Shown piece after piece: positions 18,636 to 29,308 of a DNA stretch of 58,487 bases. A program made the position numbers and the translations under genes. This DNA is from Thermodesulfobacteriota bacterium (lineage in GTDB: Bacteria; Desulfobacterota_D; UBA1144). Location of the stretch: NCBI GenBank assembly GCA_030835345.1, contig JAURPH010000015.1, positions 1 through 58,487 on the forward strand, in the 5' to 3' direction. Each line of letters opens with the position of its first letter. Position 1 is the stretch's first letter. The notes beneath the pieces are model-generated. The model was not told where the DNA came from, ran no database searches, and was given only the letters and a program-made list of their open reading frames with translations.

Positions 18636-19700
18636 TTAATTTATCCCTGATGCTTCTTTTAAATAATTTTTTGATAATTCTATATTAAGATCATCTAAAT
18701 TACCGTCTAGTATTTCGTCTACTTTATGTAGCGTTAAATTAATTCTGTGGTCACTGATTCTTCCTTGCGGGAAGTTGTAAGTTCTTATCTTTTCACTTCT
18801 ATCACCACCGCCTACAAGTGCTTTCCTTGTTTGTGACATATTTTCAAATTGTTTCTCTTGTTCAATTTTAAGTATTTTTGCCCTTAAAACCTTCATAGCT
18901 CTTTGTTTATTCTTATTTTGAGATTTCTCATCTTGATTTTGTACTACAATACCAGAAGGTATATGAGTAATTCTTACAGCTGAATCGGTTTTGTTTACAT
19001 GTTGCCCTCCCGCGCCTGAGGCTCGATAAGTGTCAATTCTTAAATCTTTCTCATTTATTTCAATTTCTACCTCATCAGCTTCAGGTAGAACTGCAACTGT
19101 TGCAGTTGAGGTATGAACTCTCCCACTTGTTTCAGTTTCTGGAACTCTTTGCACTCTATGGACGCCACTTTCGAATTTCATATATCCATAAATTTTTTTT
19201 CCAGTGATTGAAATTATGGCTTCTTTGATTCCACCAAGACCAATATCATTCTTGTTGATAATTTCAGTCTTCCAACCCTTTCTTTCAGCACATCGCATGT
19301 ACATTCTTAACAAATCTGAGGCAAATAAGGCTGCTTCATCACCTCCTGCACCTGCTCTTATTTCTAATATGACATCTTTAGAATCTAAAGGATCTACTGG
19401 CTTTGCTTCCTCTTTGATTTTGTCAATTACTAAAATCAGTTCTTGATTAAGACTATCGATTTCTTCTTGAGCAAGTTCTTTAAAATCTTCTTCAGCTAGT
19501 AGCTCTATGTTTTCCTCTATTGACGCCTGAATTTCCTTGTATCTAATAAAGTATCCAACGACATCAGAAATTGTATTTCTTTTTTTTGATAGTTCTTTTA
19601 TTTGATTAGAATCAATATCTCCAGATGATAAAGCTTTATCAATATCGTTTAGCTCTTCTTCAGCTTTTTTTAAATCATTAAGTATTTTTTCATCAATCAT
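18636..19700 (-). CDS. prfA: Peptide chain release factor 1
   Basis: RF1 recognises UAA and UAG and triggers peptide release. The 354-residue protein has a helical N-terminal domain, [18 protein letters not shown], the segment [16 protein letters not shown] and the catalytic GGQ in [18 protein letters not shown]. Length matches E. coli RF1. The usual companion methylase prmC is not adjacent. It is transcribed divergently from the zapB-like gene with a 42-base gap holding the promoters. Confidence 0.97.
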   Translation of the reverse strand: MIDEKILNDLKKAEEELNDIDKALSSGDIDSNQIKELSKKRNTISDVVGYFIRYKEIQASIEENIELLAEEDFKELAQEEIDSLNQELILVIDKIKEEAKPVDPLDSKDVILEIRAGAGGDEAALFASDLLRMYMRCAERKGWKTEIINKNDIGLGGIKEAIISITGKKIYGYMKFESGVHRVQRVPETETSGRVHTSTATVAVLPEADEVEIEINEKDLRIDTYRASGAGGQHVNKTDSAVRITHIPSGIVVQNQDEKSQNKNKQRAMKVLRAKILKIEQEKQFENMSQTRKALVGGGDRSEKIRTYNFPQGRISDHRINLTLHKVDEILDGNLDDLNIELSKNYLKEASGIN

Positions 19701-19708
19701 AGCAAAAC

Positions 19709-19736
19709 TTGCAAACTCAACACTATTGGATAAAAT
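19709..19736 (+). promoter_or_regulatory. Promoter with leaderless start of the zapB-zapA-fthC-rny operon
   Basis: TTGCAA at 19709-19714, a 16-base spacer, and TAAAAT at 19731-19736. The ATG of the first gene is at 19743, exactly 6 bases after the -10, and there is no Shine-Dalgarno. Transcription would therefore begin at or next to the start codon. Confidence 0.55.
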
Positions 19737-19742
19737 CTTATT

Positions 19743-19952
19743 ATGGATGTTATTGATATCCTAGATAGTAAAGTTAAAGATATTATAAATACAAAAGGTG
19801 AACTTGAAAACAAAATTGAGGTTTTAGAAATAAAAGTAACAGAATATAGTAAATTAATTAAAAACCTCGAAGATAAGAATAGACTTTATAAAGATGAGTT
19901 AAAGACTGTTCTTATTGAATTAGAGAATGTTATAAAAGATTTAGATGTTTAG
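19743..19952 (+). CDS. Small coiled-coil protein, ZapB-like
   Basis: This 69-residue, almost entirely helical protein has heptad-like spacing of Leu, Ile and Val through its length ([19 protein letters not shown] and following). Nothing catalytic is visible. Size, coiled coil and position directly before a ZapA-like gene and rny recall the zapB-zapA pair of deltaproteobacteria, whose products link FtsZ filaments at midcell. The stop and the next start share TAGTG. The family call is from context. Confidence 0.6.
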   Translation: MDVIDILDSKVKDIINTKGELENKIEVLEIKVTEYSKLIKNLEDKNRLYKDELKTVLIELENVIKDLDV

Positions 19953-20203
19953 TGAGAGAAATAAAGTTAAATCACATAAAGAAAAAGTTAAAGTTAAAAA
20001 CAGAATGTGACCAGGAAGTTATTGACCAAATTGAAGAATATATTAATGAAAATTATGAAAGACACAATTTAGAAAATACTTCTATTCCTAAACTAGAAAT
20101 ATCTAACCTTCTTCTAATTAATGCAGTTTTTGAAGTTCTTACCTTAAGAAAAGAAAGGGATAAGAATTTTGAGAGAATTAAAACAATATTGTCAAAAGTT
20201 TAA
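19952..20203 (+). CDS. zapA: ZapA-like cell division protein
   Basis: This 83-residue protein starts at GTG, overlapping the previous stop by one base. It has a short basic N-terminus followed by two long helices with the LLLINAVFEVLTLRKERD segment, resembling the ZapA dimer/tetramer coil (family pattern of an Ala/Asn-rich helix followed by a charged helix). ZapA binds and bundles FtsZ. Position between a small coiled-coil gene and fthC/rny matches the deltaproteobacterial order. Sequence match is weak, so the symbol is tentative. Confidence 0.5.
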   Translation: MREIKLNHIKKKLKLKTECDQEVIDQIEEYINENYERHNLENTSIPKLEISNLLLINAVFEVLTLRKERDKNFERIKTILSKV

Positions 20204-20756
20204 CAAGCATTCATTGAGAAGGACTATATTTGAAAGCTCTTCATTGGAAAATTTAAGCTTTGATTCGATTATAATTAAGAATTTAATTAATTTTCTTGAT
20301 AATCTTACTTTTAATTCGATGGCAATTTATTCTCCAACTAAGTATGAAATAGATACTGTAGAGATTTTCTATTATCTTAAAAGAAGGAAAATTGATATTT
20401 TTTATCCAAGAGTTAGTTCAGATTTATTGGAATTTGGCTTGGTAGATAAATTAGATGATTTAAAAAAAGGGAAATTTGGGGTTAGGGAGCCCAGAAGTTC
20501 AAAAAATACTAATATCGATTTTATTGATTTTTTCTTAATACCTTGCCTAGCAATAGATACTAATAACAAAAGATTGGGTTATGGAGGGGGATTTTATGAT
20601 AAAGCTATGAAAAATATTGATTCTGAAAAAACCTTTGCAATTTTAAGACCCGAAAGATTAATTAATGACTTTTCAGCTGAGGCTCATGATATAAGAATCG
20701 GAAGAGTGCTCTCAGTTGAAAAACAAAGTACGGAGGGAAGCTATGAACTTAATTGA
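20169..20756 (+). CDS. 5-formyltetrahydrofolate cyclo-ligase
   Basis: The enzyme (FthC/YgfA, MTHFS) uses ATP to turn 5-formyl-THF into 5,10-methenyl-THF, rescuing a folate side product. The 195-residue frame has SLRRTIFE near the start, MAIYSPTKYEIDT, FYPRV, and the family signature IDTNNKRLGYGGGFYDKAM. The start is TTG 20169, inside the zapA-like gene by 35 bases; later starts would delete the conserved first helix. It overlaps rny by 14 bases. Confidence 0.9.
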   Translation: MRELKQYCQKFNKHSLRRTIFESSSLENLSFDSIIIKNLINFLDNLTFNSMAIYSPTKYEIDTVEIFYYLKRRKIDIFYPRVSSDLLEFGLVDKLDDLKKGKFGVREPRSSKNTNIDFIDFFLIPCLAIDTNNKRLGYGGGFYDKAMKNIDSEKTFAILRPERLINDFSAEAHDIRIGRVLSVEKQSTEGSYELN

Positions 20757-22299
20757 AATAGGAATATATTTAGGGTGTTTTATTACAGGATTTGGAATTT
20801 TTTGGATTTTATCAAGACAAAAATTAATTTCTGATATAAAAAACAAAGAGAATAAATCTGAGGGGATTATTTCTTCTGCAAAAAGCAGAGCTAATAAGAT
20901 GATCAAAGACACTGAAAAAAAGGCAAAAAATTATAAAGAAAATCAGATGAAGAAAGTTAAGCAAGAGATAGACTCTTTAAAGAAAGATATTGAATCTAAG
21001 ACATCTATTATAAATAAAAAAGAAAAAGAACTAGATACTTCTCTTAAAGATATAACTAGGAAAGAAGCACAAATTGAAATGAGAGAAAGCTCTTGTGAAG
21101 AATTGATGGCCAAGTATCGTGAAAGAGAAACTGAATTAGAGAAAATCTTAGAAGATGCTAAAACAAAAATTGAATCAATTGCTGGTTTATCCAGAGATGA
21201 TGCCAAGGAAGAATTAATTAAAACAGTCGAAAATGAGGCAAAAATCATCTCAGCAAGAAGAATAAAAGAAATCGAGAAAGACATGCAAGATGATGCTGAA
21301 AGAAAGTCAAAAAATATAATTGCATTAGCAATACAAAAATATGCCGCATCTTATACTTCAGAGAAAACTGCTTCAGTTGTCAATCTTCCAAGTGATGATA
21401 TGAAGGGGAGGATTATAGGTAAAGAGGGAAGAAATATTAGGACAATAGAACTCAAAACAGGTGTTGATATAATTATTGATGATACCCCTGGCGTTGTTAC
21501 TGTTTCATCACATAATCCACTAAGAAGAGAAATTGCAGCTAGGGCTATAAAAAAGCTTCTAGATGATGGAAGAGTTCATCCAGGCAGAATTGAAGAAATA
21601 GTTGAAGAAATTGAGTCACAGCTTAGTAAAGAGCTTAGAAAGCTAGGTGATGATGCAATACTTGAGTTAGGACTTAGTAATATGCATCCTGATTTAGTTA
21701 CCTTGGTAGGAAGGATGAAGTACAGAACATCTTATTCTCAAAATATATTAGATCATTCATTAGAAGTTGCCCAGCTTTGTGGAGTCCTGGCAGCTGAAGT
21801 TGGACTTGATCCGAAACTCGCTAAGAGAGCGGGTTTACTTCATGATATTGGAAAGGCTGTGGATCACGACATGGAAGGAAGCCATGATGATTTGGGTGCC
21901 GAGTTAGTTAAAAAATATAATGAGCCAAAAGAGGTTGTAGATGCGGTTGAACTTTCGCACACTGACAATCCAGATAGTCTTTATTGTCTTCTTGTTCAAT
22001 CTGCAGATGCAATATCTGCAGCTAGGCCAGGAGCAAGGAAAGAATCTTATGAATCATATATTAAAAGGGTTAAAGAATTAGAAGATATAGCTCAATCCTT
22101 TAATGGGGTTGATAAGTGTTTTGCTATTCAAGCTGGGAGAGAGGTAAGGGTGATGGTCCAAAGCGATAAGGTTAATGATGATGAGGCAACAATATTATCT
22201 CATGACATTGCGAAGAAGATTGAAGAAGAAGTCTCTTATCCTGGAAATGTAAAAATCACTGTTGTTAGAGAGGTCAGAGTTTCATCAGTCGCTAATTAG
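20743..22299 (+). CDS. rny: Ribonuclease Y
   Basis: RNase Y is a membrane-anchored endoribonuclease that starts mRNA decay. I chose ATG 20743, with GGAGGG 5 bases upstream, giving 518 residues; a longer frame from 20716 lacks support. Order of domains: N-terminal transmembrane helix (about 5-25), a long charged coiled coil, a KH domain (GRIIGKEGRNIRTIE) and an HD domain (LLHDIGKAVDHD). Length matches the family (about 510-520). Its end overlaps the convergent ppdK by 15 bases. RNase E/G is also encoded in this window. Confidence 0.97.
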   Translation: MNLIEIGIYLGCFITGFGIFWILSRQKLISDIKNKENKSEGIISSAKSRANKMIKDTEKKAKNYKENQMKKVKQEIDSLKKDIESKTSIINKKEKELDTSLKDITRKEAQIEMRESSCEELMAKYRERETELEKILEDAKTKIESIAGLSRDDAKEELIKTVENEAKIISARRIKEIEKDMQDDAERKSKNIIALAIQKYAASYTSEKTASVVNLPSDDMKGRIIGKEGRNIRTIELKTGVDIIIDDTPGVVTVSSHNPLRREIAARAIKKLLDDGRVHPGRIEEIVEEIESQLSKELRKLGDDAILELGLSNMHPDLVTLVGRMKYRTSYSQNILDHSLEVAQLCGVLAAEVGLDPKLAKRAGLLHDIGKAVDHDMEGSHDDLGAELVKKYNEPKEVVDAVELSHTDNPDSLYCLLVQSADAISAARPGARKESYESYIKRVKELEDIAQSFNGVDKCFAIQAGREVRVMVQSDKVNDDEATILSHDIAKKIEEEVSYPGNVKITVVREVRVSSVAN

Positions 22300-25038
22300 C
22301 TGTTTATTGGCTAGTGCAACTCTAGCAGCAGCTAATCTTGCAATTGGAACTCTAAATGGAGAGCAGCTAACATAATTCAAGCCAATATTATGGCAAAATT
22401 CAATTGAACTTGGATCCCCACCATGTTCTCCGCAAATTCCAACTTTCAAATCTTTTCGTGTAGATCTCCCTTTATTTAAACCAATTTTCATAAATTCACC
22501 TACACCATCCCTATCAATACTTGCAAATGGATCTTTTTCGAGAATTTCCGTAGTTTTTCCATCTATGGTCACTGGTGTTTCCATGTAAGTATTAATAAAC
22601 TTTGCGGCATCATCTCGTGAATATGCGAAAACAGTCTGTGTTAAGTCATTGGTACCAAATGAGAAGAATTCAGCTTCTTTGGCTATTTGGTCTGCAACAG
22701 CTGTAGCTCTAGGAACTTCAATCATGGTTCCCACCATATAAGATATTTTTTTCTTACCTAAAGTTTTCTTCGCTACATTGTCTATTATATCTTTTTGATA
22801 TTTAAATTCACTTACCATCCCTACAAGCGGAATCATTATTTCTGGCAAGACTTTGATCTTTTTCTTTTCCACTTCAATTGCAGCTTCAAAAATTGCATTA
22901 GCCTGCATTTTAGTAATTTCTGGCATTGTTATACCTAATCTACAACCTCTTAATCCTAACATTGGATTGAACTCATGAAGTTCTTCAACTCTTTCCAAAA
23001 GTTTTATTTTCTCATCTAATAGCTGTTGATTATTTCCTGTTATCTCCATTTCTTTGATTTCTAACATCAGGTCTTCTCTGTTAGGCAAGAACTCATGTAA
23101 AGGAGGATCTAGAAGTCTAATTGTGCATGGATATCCATTCATAGCAGTGAATAATCCTATAAAATCCTCTTTTTGCATTTCTTGAAGTTTATTGAGATGT
23201 GAAACTCTATCTTTTTCATTGTTTGATAAAATCATGTCTTGCATAATTTTAATTCTATCTTCAGCAAAGAACATATGTTCTGTTCTACATAAACCAATTC
23301 CTTCCGCGCCAAATTTAATTGCAGTTTCAGCATCAACGGGAACATCTGCATTGGTCCTAATATTCAATGTCCTAAATTTATCTGCCCATTTGAGTATTGT
23401 TGAAAAAACTTGGTATCTTTCTGAAGCTATTTCTCTCATATTTCCTTGCATGACCTGTATGACCTCAGATGCTACAACTGGAATATCACCTGCATAAACT
23501 TTACCTTCAAATCCATCAATGGAGATATAATCCCCTTCGTTTATTACTTTATTGTCAACACTAAAAACTCTGTTAGACATATCAACTTTAATTTCCTCAG
23601 CGCCAACAACGCAAACTTTACCCATTTGCCTCCCAACTACTGCCGCATGACTTGTTCTCCCACCTCTTGCAGTAAGTAGGCCATTAGCTGCAGCCATTCC
23701 ATGAATATCATCAGGACTTGTTTCTTTGGTTACCAATATAACTCTTTTACCTTTTTTACTTAGTTCTACAGCTGTTTGAGCATCTAAGGCCACTATGCCT
23801 GAAGCTGCACCTGGAGAAGCTGCCAATCCTTTTGTCAACTCTTCAAATTTCTTTTTATCTTCTGGATTAAAAATAGGGAATAGAAACTGTTCAAGATGTT
23901 CTGGCTCAACTCTTAAAACTGCTTCTTCTTTTGTTATTAATGTTTCTTTTACCATATCGCATGCAATTTTTGCGGCAGCAATTCCTGATCTTTTACCTGA
24001 TCTTGTTTGTAATAAAAATAATGTTTCATTTTCTATCGTAAATTCGAAATCTTGCATGTCTTTAAAATGTCTTTCTAAAATTTTTGCAGTGTTCTCAATT
24101 TGCGAATGAACTTTTCTCATTTCTCTTTGCATGGTTTTAATATTTTTAGGAGTTCTAATTCCTGCTACTACATCTTCCCCTTGAGCATTTAGGAGATATT
24201 CCGCAAATAATTCCTTTTCACCAGAGAGAGGATCTCTTGTAAACCCAACACCAGTTCCACAGTCGTCTCCCATATTTCCAAATACCATTGATTGAACATT
24301 TACAGCTGTACCGATTTCTGAAGGAATATCATATTGTTTTCTATAAAATATTGCACGGTCATTATTCCAGGAGAGGAAGACAGCATTAATTGCGCTGAAA
24401 AGCTGATCTTTAGGATTTTGAGGGAAAGTTTTACCAGTTTTAGATTTAACTATTTTCTTATAGTCCTGAACTAAAGATTTTAATGAGTTATGATCTAAAT
24501 CAACATCATGTTTAACATTCTTCTTTCTTTTTAGTTCTTCCAACTTATCTTCAAAAAGTTCTTTATCAACTTTAAGAACAACATCGGAAAACATTTGAAT
24601 GAATCTTCTATATGAATCCCATGCAAACCTAGCATTTTTGGATTTCTCAATAACTCCTAAAACTGTTTTATCGTTTAAGCCCAAATTTAATATTGTATCC
24701 ATCATCCCAGGCATGGAGAACATGGCACCAGATCTTACAGATACAAGTAGGGGATTTTTTGAATCTCCGAAATTTTTCTTGGTCATTTTTTCCAGGTTTT
24801 TAATATTTTCATCAATTTGCTGGTTAATATCTTTAGGGATACTTTTCTTATTGTCATAAAATATTCCACATACTTCTGTTGAAATAGTAAAACCAGGTGG
24901 AACATTGATACCAATTTCAGTCATTTCAGCCAAACCAGCACCTTTGCCACCAAGAATTTCCTTCATGGAACCTTTTCCGTCTGCTTTTTTATTTCCAAAA
25001 AAATAGACGAAATTTTTATTTTTTTTGATAGTTCCCAT
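22285..25038 (-). CDS. ppdK: Pyruvate, phosphate dikinase
   Basis: PPDK interconverts pyruvate, ATP and phosphate with phosphoenolpyruvate, AMP and pyrophosphate. The 917 residues show the ATP-grasp nucleotide domain first (GGKGAGLAEM), then the phospho-His domain with GGRTSHAAVVGRQMG, and the C-terminal PEP/pyruvate barrel with LCRTEHMFF and the catalytic Cys in GICGEHGGDP. I chose ATG 25038 because GGAGGGG lies just upstream; the frame is open to a TTG at 25050. It follows glyS after 15 bases. Confidence 0.97.
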   Translation of the reverse strand: MGTIKKNKNFVYFFGNKKADGKGSMKEILGGKGAGLAEMTEIGINVPPGFTISTEVCGIFYDNKKSIPKDINQQIDENIKNLEKMTKKNFGDSKNPLLVSVRSGAMFSMPGMMDTILNLGLNDKTVLGVIEKSKNARFAWDSYRRFIQMFSDVVLKVDKELFEDKLEELKRKKNVKHDVDLDHNSLKSLVQDYKKIVKSKTGKTFPQNPKDQLFSAINAVFLSWNNDRAIFYRKQYDIPSEIGTAVNVQSMVFGNMGDDCGTGVGFTRDPLSGEKELFAEYLLNAQGEDVVAGIRTPKNIKTMQREMRKVHSQIENTAKILERHFKDMQDFEFTIENETLFLLQTRSGKRSGIAAAKIACDMVKETLITKEEAVLRVEPEHLEQFLFPIFNPEDKKKFEELTKGLAASPGAASGIVALDAQTAVELSKKGKRVILVTKETSPDDIHGMAAANGLLTARGGRTSHAAVVGRQMGKVCVVGAEEIKVDMSNRVFSVDNKVINEGDYISIDGFEGKVYAGDIPVVASEVIQVMQGNMREIASERYQVFSTILKWADKFRTLNIRTNADVPVDAETAIKFGAEGIGLCRTEHMFFAEDRIKIMQDMILSNNEKDRVSHLNKLQEMQKEDFIGLFTAMNGYPCTIRLLDPPLHEFLPNREDLMLEIKEMEITGNNQQLLDEKIKLLERVEELHEFNPMLGLRGCRLGITMPEITKMQANAIFEAAIEVEKKKIKVLPEIMIPLVGMVSEFKYQKDIIDNVAKKTLGKKKISYMVGTMIEVPRATAVADQIAKEAEFFSFGTNDLTQTVFAYSRDDAAKFINTYMETPVTIDGKTTEILEKDPFASIDRDGVGEFMKIGLNKGRSTRKDLKVGICGEHGGDPSSIEFCHNIGLNYVSCSPFRVPIARLAAARVALANKQLISD

Positions 25039-25053
25039 TATCCCCTCCAAACA

Positions 25054-27135
25054 TTAAAGTTCTGAAAGATTACTAAATTCAGAAATTAAATTTTTGAATT
25101 TTGTTAATAAATTAATTCTATTATTCTTTATTTCCTCGTTTTTATCCATTACCAATACATTTTCAAAAAAATCTGCAAGTTTATCAAAAGATTTTATAAT
25201 TTCGTATAAACATATTTCAGAATCTCTATTATTTGAATTCTCATTATAAAATCTTTCAATTCTTTTTATTTCGCTTAGTAAATCTTGCTCATAATTGTTG
25301 GTAAGAAGGGTTTCATTTATAATTTCAGAATTATTATTTTTAGTTATATTTTTTAGTCTTTTGAATATTTCTACACCTTTTTCTAGTTCAGGTGTTCCAG
25401 TAAGATTTTTTATAGCATTAATTTTGTTTGATATTGATTTAATATTTATCTCTTTATTTGTTTCTAATACTGAGTTCAATATATTTACACTGAAGCCATT
25501 TTCAACATAATAGTTTTTAACTCTATCAAGAATAAAATGTTTTGCTTTTTGCTTCGATTCCTTATCTGTTTTATTTTTTACACTCAAATCAACTTGAGTG
25601 AATGAACTATCTAAGATTTCATTTAAATCTATTTTTATATCAAGACTCTCGGTTATTCTAATTATACCTATACAACTCCTCCTAAGTCCATAAGGATCAG
25701 AGCTACCTGTAGGGTATAGTTTTAGCGAGAAAGCTGAAGCTAGGTTGTCGAATCTATCAGACAAGCTTATAATTTTGGACAAAATGGTTTTTGGTAACTC
25801 ATCACTTCTACCTTTTGGCAAATAATGTTGAGATAAAGTTTCACTAACTTCGATATCTATATCTTTATAATAATATTCACCCATTATCCCTTGGAGTTCC
25901 GGGAATTCAAATACCATTTGTGAGGCAAGATCAGCTTTACATAAATCAGCAGATGCTGCAATTTTTGAAGTTTTCAGATTAAAATTTCCAAGAATGTTAA
26001 ATTTCTTTGCAATCTCTATAATTCTTTTTGCTTTGTTTCCATAACTTCCCATTCCATCGATGAAAGTAATTTCATCGATTTTTTTACGAATATTATTCAA
26101 TCCTAATTTAGAATCTTCTTCATAGAAAAATTTTCCGTCGCTTAGTCGAGCATTTAATACTTTTTCGTTACCATTGATTACGGTTTTAGAATTTAAAAAA
26201 GGTGAACCTGCAACAAATGCAAAGCTTTCGACAAGTTTTTTATAGCTATTGTTTTTATATACTGAAAAATATTTTTGATGATTTTTCATAACAGAATTAA
26301 TTACTTCTTTAGGAATTTTTAAGAAATCTTTATTGTATTTACCGATTAAAACAATTGGAAATTCTGTAAGATTTGCAACATGATCTAACAGGTCTTGGTC
26401 TTTATTAATAAAAAATTTCTTTTCTTTTTCTATACTGTCTATTTCAGAAATAATTTTTGCTTTCCTCTCTTCAAAACATAAAATTACTTTTCCTTTTCTT
26501 AAAAATTTTAAATAATCAGAATAAGATTTAATTTCATTTGTTTCTAATTTTGAAAATCTATGTCCAAGAATAAGGTTTTTGCTTTCTATACTTTCAAATT
26601 TAATTTTGAGAAAAGTGCTATCAAAATTTGCATAAATATTTCTTATAGGTCTAACAAAAGGAAATTTACCTTCACCCCATCTCATAAATTTTTTATTTTT
26701 TATATCTTTCAGAGAATTACATAAAATATTTTTTAAATTTTCTTTATTAAGAGAACCTTTGATTTCTTTATTCAAATAAAGAAATTCGGAATTATTTTTT
26801 TCTCTGAATTTTATTTCTTCCTCTTTAATTCCATTTTTATTTAAAAAAGCCAATCCTGGTTTTAAAATATTCCCTTTTTCATCAAAGCATATTTTTTTTG
26901 GGGGCCCCCAAATTTCAACATTTTTATCTTTAGTCTTTTTATCTAGTCCGTTAATGTAAATAGTAAGCCTTCTTGGTGTATTTTTTGAAACAATATCTAG
27001 ATATTCAATATTATGTTCAGCTAAGCCTTTGATAAAGTTATTTTTTAATTGTAAGCCCAAATCATTGACGAGCCTGGCTGGTAATTCCTCAACATATATT
27101 TCAGAAAAAAATTCAATTTTTTTACTATTTTTCAT
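25054..27135 (-). CDS. glyS: Glycine-tRNA ligase beta subunit
   Basis: This is the beta chain of the heterotetrameric bacterial glycyl-tRNA synthetase and carries most of the tRNA binding. The 693-residue protein has the family start [41 protein letters not shown] and a C-terminal anticodon-binding helical domain. ATG 27135 is chosen, overlapping glyQ by 11 bases; a TTG-started extension of 12 residues inside glyQ has no family support. Confidence 0.95.
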   Translation of the reverse strand: MKNSKKIEFFSEIYVEELPARLVNDLGLQLKNNFIKGLAEHNIEYLDIVSKNTPRRLTIYINGLDKKTKDKNVEIWGPPKKICFDEKGNILKPGLAFLNKNGIKEEEIKFREKNNSEFLYLNKEIKGSLNKENLKNILCNSLKDIKNKKFMRWGEGKFPFVRPIRNIYANFDSTFLKIKFESIESKNLILGHRFSKLETNEIKSYSDYLKFLRKGKVILCFEERKAKIISEIDSIEKEKKFFINKDQDLLDHVANLTEFPIVLIGKYNKDFLKIPKEVINSVMKNHQKYFSVYKNNSYKKLVESFAFVAGSPFLNSKTVINGNEKVLNARLSDGKFFYEEDSKLGLNNIRKKIDEITFIDGMGSYGNKAKRIIEIAKKFNILGNFNLKTSKIAASADLCKADLASQMVFEFPELQGIMGEYYYKDIDIEVSETLSQHYLPKGRSDELPKTILSKIISLSDRFDNLASAFSLKLYPTGSSDPYGLRRSCIGIIRITESLDIKIDLNEILDSSFTQVDLSVKNKTDKESKQKAKHFILDRVKNYYVENGFSVNILNSVLETNKEINIKSISNKINAIKNLTGTPELEKGVEIFKRLKNITKNNNSEIINETLLTNNYEQDLLSEIKRIERFYNENSNNRDSEICLYEIIKSFDKLADFFENVLVMDKNEEIKNNRINLLTKFKNLISEFSNLSEL

Positions 27136-27970
27136 ATTGTTCCATATATAAGCTTGCTGAGTTTTTTGCAAGTTCTCTAATTTCTAAAATATATCTTGCT
27201 CTTTCTGTGACACTAATACTTCCTCTTGCATCTAACAAGTTAAACAAATGAGAGCATTTTAAACAATAGTCATAGGCAGGTAAGGGGAGGTTGTTTTTAA
27301 TCAAATTAAGACATTCTTTTTTTGATGAATTGAAAAATTCTTTTAGCATTGAAACATCTGCTAGCTCAAAATTATATTTAGAAAATTCATATTCGGTTCT
27401 GTGATGTATATCTCTATAGCTAACTTTATCAGACCATTTTAGATCATAAACACTATCAACATTTTGAAGGTACATTGCTATTCTTTCTGTTCCATATGTT
27501 ATTTCTACTGTTATTGGATCTAAGTCAAATCCACCTGCTTGTTGGAAATAGGTAAATTGAGTAATTTCCATCCCATCGAGCCAAACTTCCCAACCTAAGC
27601 CCCATGCTCCAAGAGTTGGTGACTCCCAATCGTCCTCAACAAATCTTATATCATGTTTTTTTGTATTAATTCCTAAAAATTCCAAACTTTCTAGATAAAG
27701 TTCTTGGATATTGTCTATTGAAGGTTTTATTATTACCTGAAATTGATAATAATGTTGGAGTCTATTAGGGTTTTCCCCATATCTTCCATCAGTTGGCCGT
27801 CTACATGGCTCAACATATGCGGCAGACCACGGAGTGTTACCGAGACATCTTAAAAAAGTTCCAGGATGAAAAGTCCCCGCACCTTTTTCCAAGTCATATG
27901 GCTGAAGTATTACACATCCATTATTTGCCCAGAATTCTTGAAGTTTGAGTATAATATTCTGAAAATTCAT
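27125..27970 (-). CDS. glyQ: Glycine-tRNA ligase alpha subunit
   Basis: This is the catalytic class II chain that activates glycine. The 281 residues are highly conserved: [59 protein letters not shown]. It begins 18 bases after the trmFO stop and has no visible Shine-Dalgarno; TATTAA lies 6 bases before the ATG. The order trmFO-glyQ-glyS-ppdK is on one strand. Confidence 0.97.
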   Translation of the reverse strand: MNFQNIILKLQEFWANNGCVILQPYDLEKGAGTFHPGTFLRCLGNTPWSAAYVEPCRRPTDGRYGENPNRLQHYYQFQVIIKPSIDNIQELYLESLEFLGINTKKHDIRFVEDDWESPTLGAWGLGWEVWLDGMEITQFTYFQQAGGFDLDPITVEITYGTERIAMYLQNVDSVYDLKWSDKVSYRDIHHRTEYEFSKYNFELADVSMLKEFFNSSKKECLNLIKNNLPLPAYDYCLKCSHLFNLLDARGSISVTERARYILEIRELAKNSASLYMEQYEK

Positions 27971-27988
27971 TAAACATTAATAATAACA

Positions 27989-29308
27989 TTAAACATATTT
28001 TTCGCTATTCATAAAATCATCAATAGCTTTTTTTGAATTATTTTGAATTATTTCAATATTTTTCTTTGGTTTTTCTATTCCAAACAAACCTAAGTTTATA
28101 TTCATTGGCTGTAATTCCTTAGAATTTGTTTTAGAAATATAATCCAGAAGAATTCCCAAGGCGGAGAATTTTGTAAAAGAGTAGAGTGGTTTTTTTTTAA
28201 AGGCTCTTCCCGCATTAATTCCTGCAACTATTCCCATTGCAGCAGACTCTGTATACCCTTCTACACCCGTGATCTGACCAGCAAAAAAAATCATTTCGTT
28301 ATTTTCAGACTGTAAAGTATTTTTTATTTTCCCAGGTGAATTTATATATGTATTCCTATGAATACTTCCAAATCTTAAAAATTCAGCATTTCTTAATGCG
28401 GGTATTATACCAAAAACTTTTTTTTGATCACCAATTCTCATTTTTGTTTGAAACCCTACGAGGTTCCACATTGTCTCCATTTCATTTTCCTTTCTAAGCT
28501 GTAAGACTGCATAAGGTCTTCTAGCTGTTTTGGGATCTGTTAAGCCAACTGGTTTCATTGGTCCAAACCTTAAAGTGTCCAAACCTCTTGAAGCCATTTC
28601 TTCAATTGGGAGACAGCTTTCAAAATAATTTACCTTTTCAAATTCATGAAAGTCTATCTTATCGGCTGAATTTAAGGATTCTATGAAATTTATATATTCG
28701 ACCTTAGTTAATGGGCAATTTATATAATCACCTTCCCCATCTTCATATCTTGAGGCTCTGAAAAAATGACTTTTATCTAAAGAGTCGAAGAGAATTATTG
28801 GAGATATGGAATCATAAAAAGATAATGATTCCGTGCCAATAAAGTTTTCAATTTCTTTTGCTAAAGAATTCGATGTCATTGGTCCACTAGCAATTATTAT
28901 AGGATTTGTATTGCTAAAGTTAATCTCAGTAACTTCTTCATTAATAACTTTTATATAATCATTCTTAGAAATTTTATTTGTAATATATTGTGCAAATTTC
29001 TCTCTATCAACAGCTAATGCGCCACCTGCGGAAACTTTATTTTCATATGCCGCTTCTAATACTAATGATTTAAGTTTTACCATCTCATTCTTTAGAATTC
29101 CTGCGGCCTTATCAATTGAATCTGATTTTAAAGAATTGCTACATACTAATTCGGCCAAATTTGAGGATTTATGAGCAGGTGTAAATTTTTTTGGTTTCAT
29201 CTCTATAAGTTGAACAGGAATTTTTTGCAGACTTAATTGGAATGCGGCTTCACATCCTGCCAAGCCTCCGCCAACTACTGTAACCCCATGAAAGCTTTCT
29301 GGTTTCAG
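27989..29308 (-). CDS. trmFO: Folate-dependent tRNA (uracil-54) methyltransferase TrmFO, probable CTG start
   Basis: TrmFO uses methylene-THF and FADH2 to make m5U54 in tRNA. FAD binding is shown by GVTVVGGGLAGCEAAFQL; downstream come AELVCSNSLKS, GALAVDREKFA, YEDGEGDYINCP, FAGQITGVEGYTESAAMG. The conserved N-terminus continues upstream of the first possible TTG, and the only plausible initiator before an in-frame stop is CTG at 29308-29306. It gives 439 residues, overlaps the miaB stop as CTGA, and has AGGAGA 6-8 bases upstream. A start at TTG 29263 would delete the FAD glycine loop. Confidence 0.93.
   Translation of the reverse strand: MKPESFHGVTVVGGGLAGCEAAFQLSLQKIPVQLIEMKPKKFTPAHKSSNLAELVCSNSLKSDSIDKAAGILKNEMVKLKSLVLEAAYENKVSAGGALAVDREKFAQYITNKISKNDYIKVINEEVTEINFSNTNPIIIASGPMTSNSLAKEIENFIGTESLSFYDSISPIILFDSLDKSHFFRASRYEDGEGDYINCPLTKVEYINFIESLNSADKIDFHEFEKVNYFESCLPIEEMASRGLDTLRFGPMKPVGLTDPKTARRPYAVLQLRKENEMETMWNLVGFQTKMRIGDQKKVFGIIPALRNAEFLRFGSIHRNTYINSPGKIKNTLQSENNEMIFFAGQITGVEGYTESAAMGIVAGINAGRAFKKKPLYSFTKFSALGILLDYISKTNSKELQPMNINLGLFGIEKPKKNIEIIQNNSKKAIDDFMNSEKYV

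Noticed and set aside
23192-24859. Several open frames of 77-104 codons on the plus strand inside ppdK
   Set aside because: They are shadows of a highly conserved enzyme, with no Shine-Dalgarno and no recognisable protein features.
27136-27171. TTG-started 12-residue extension of glyS
   Set aside because: It lies fully inside glyQ, is not similar to known GlyS N-termini, and ATG 27135 fits the family length.
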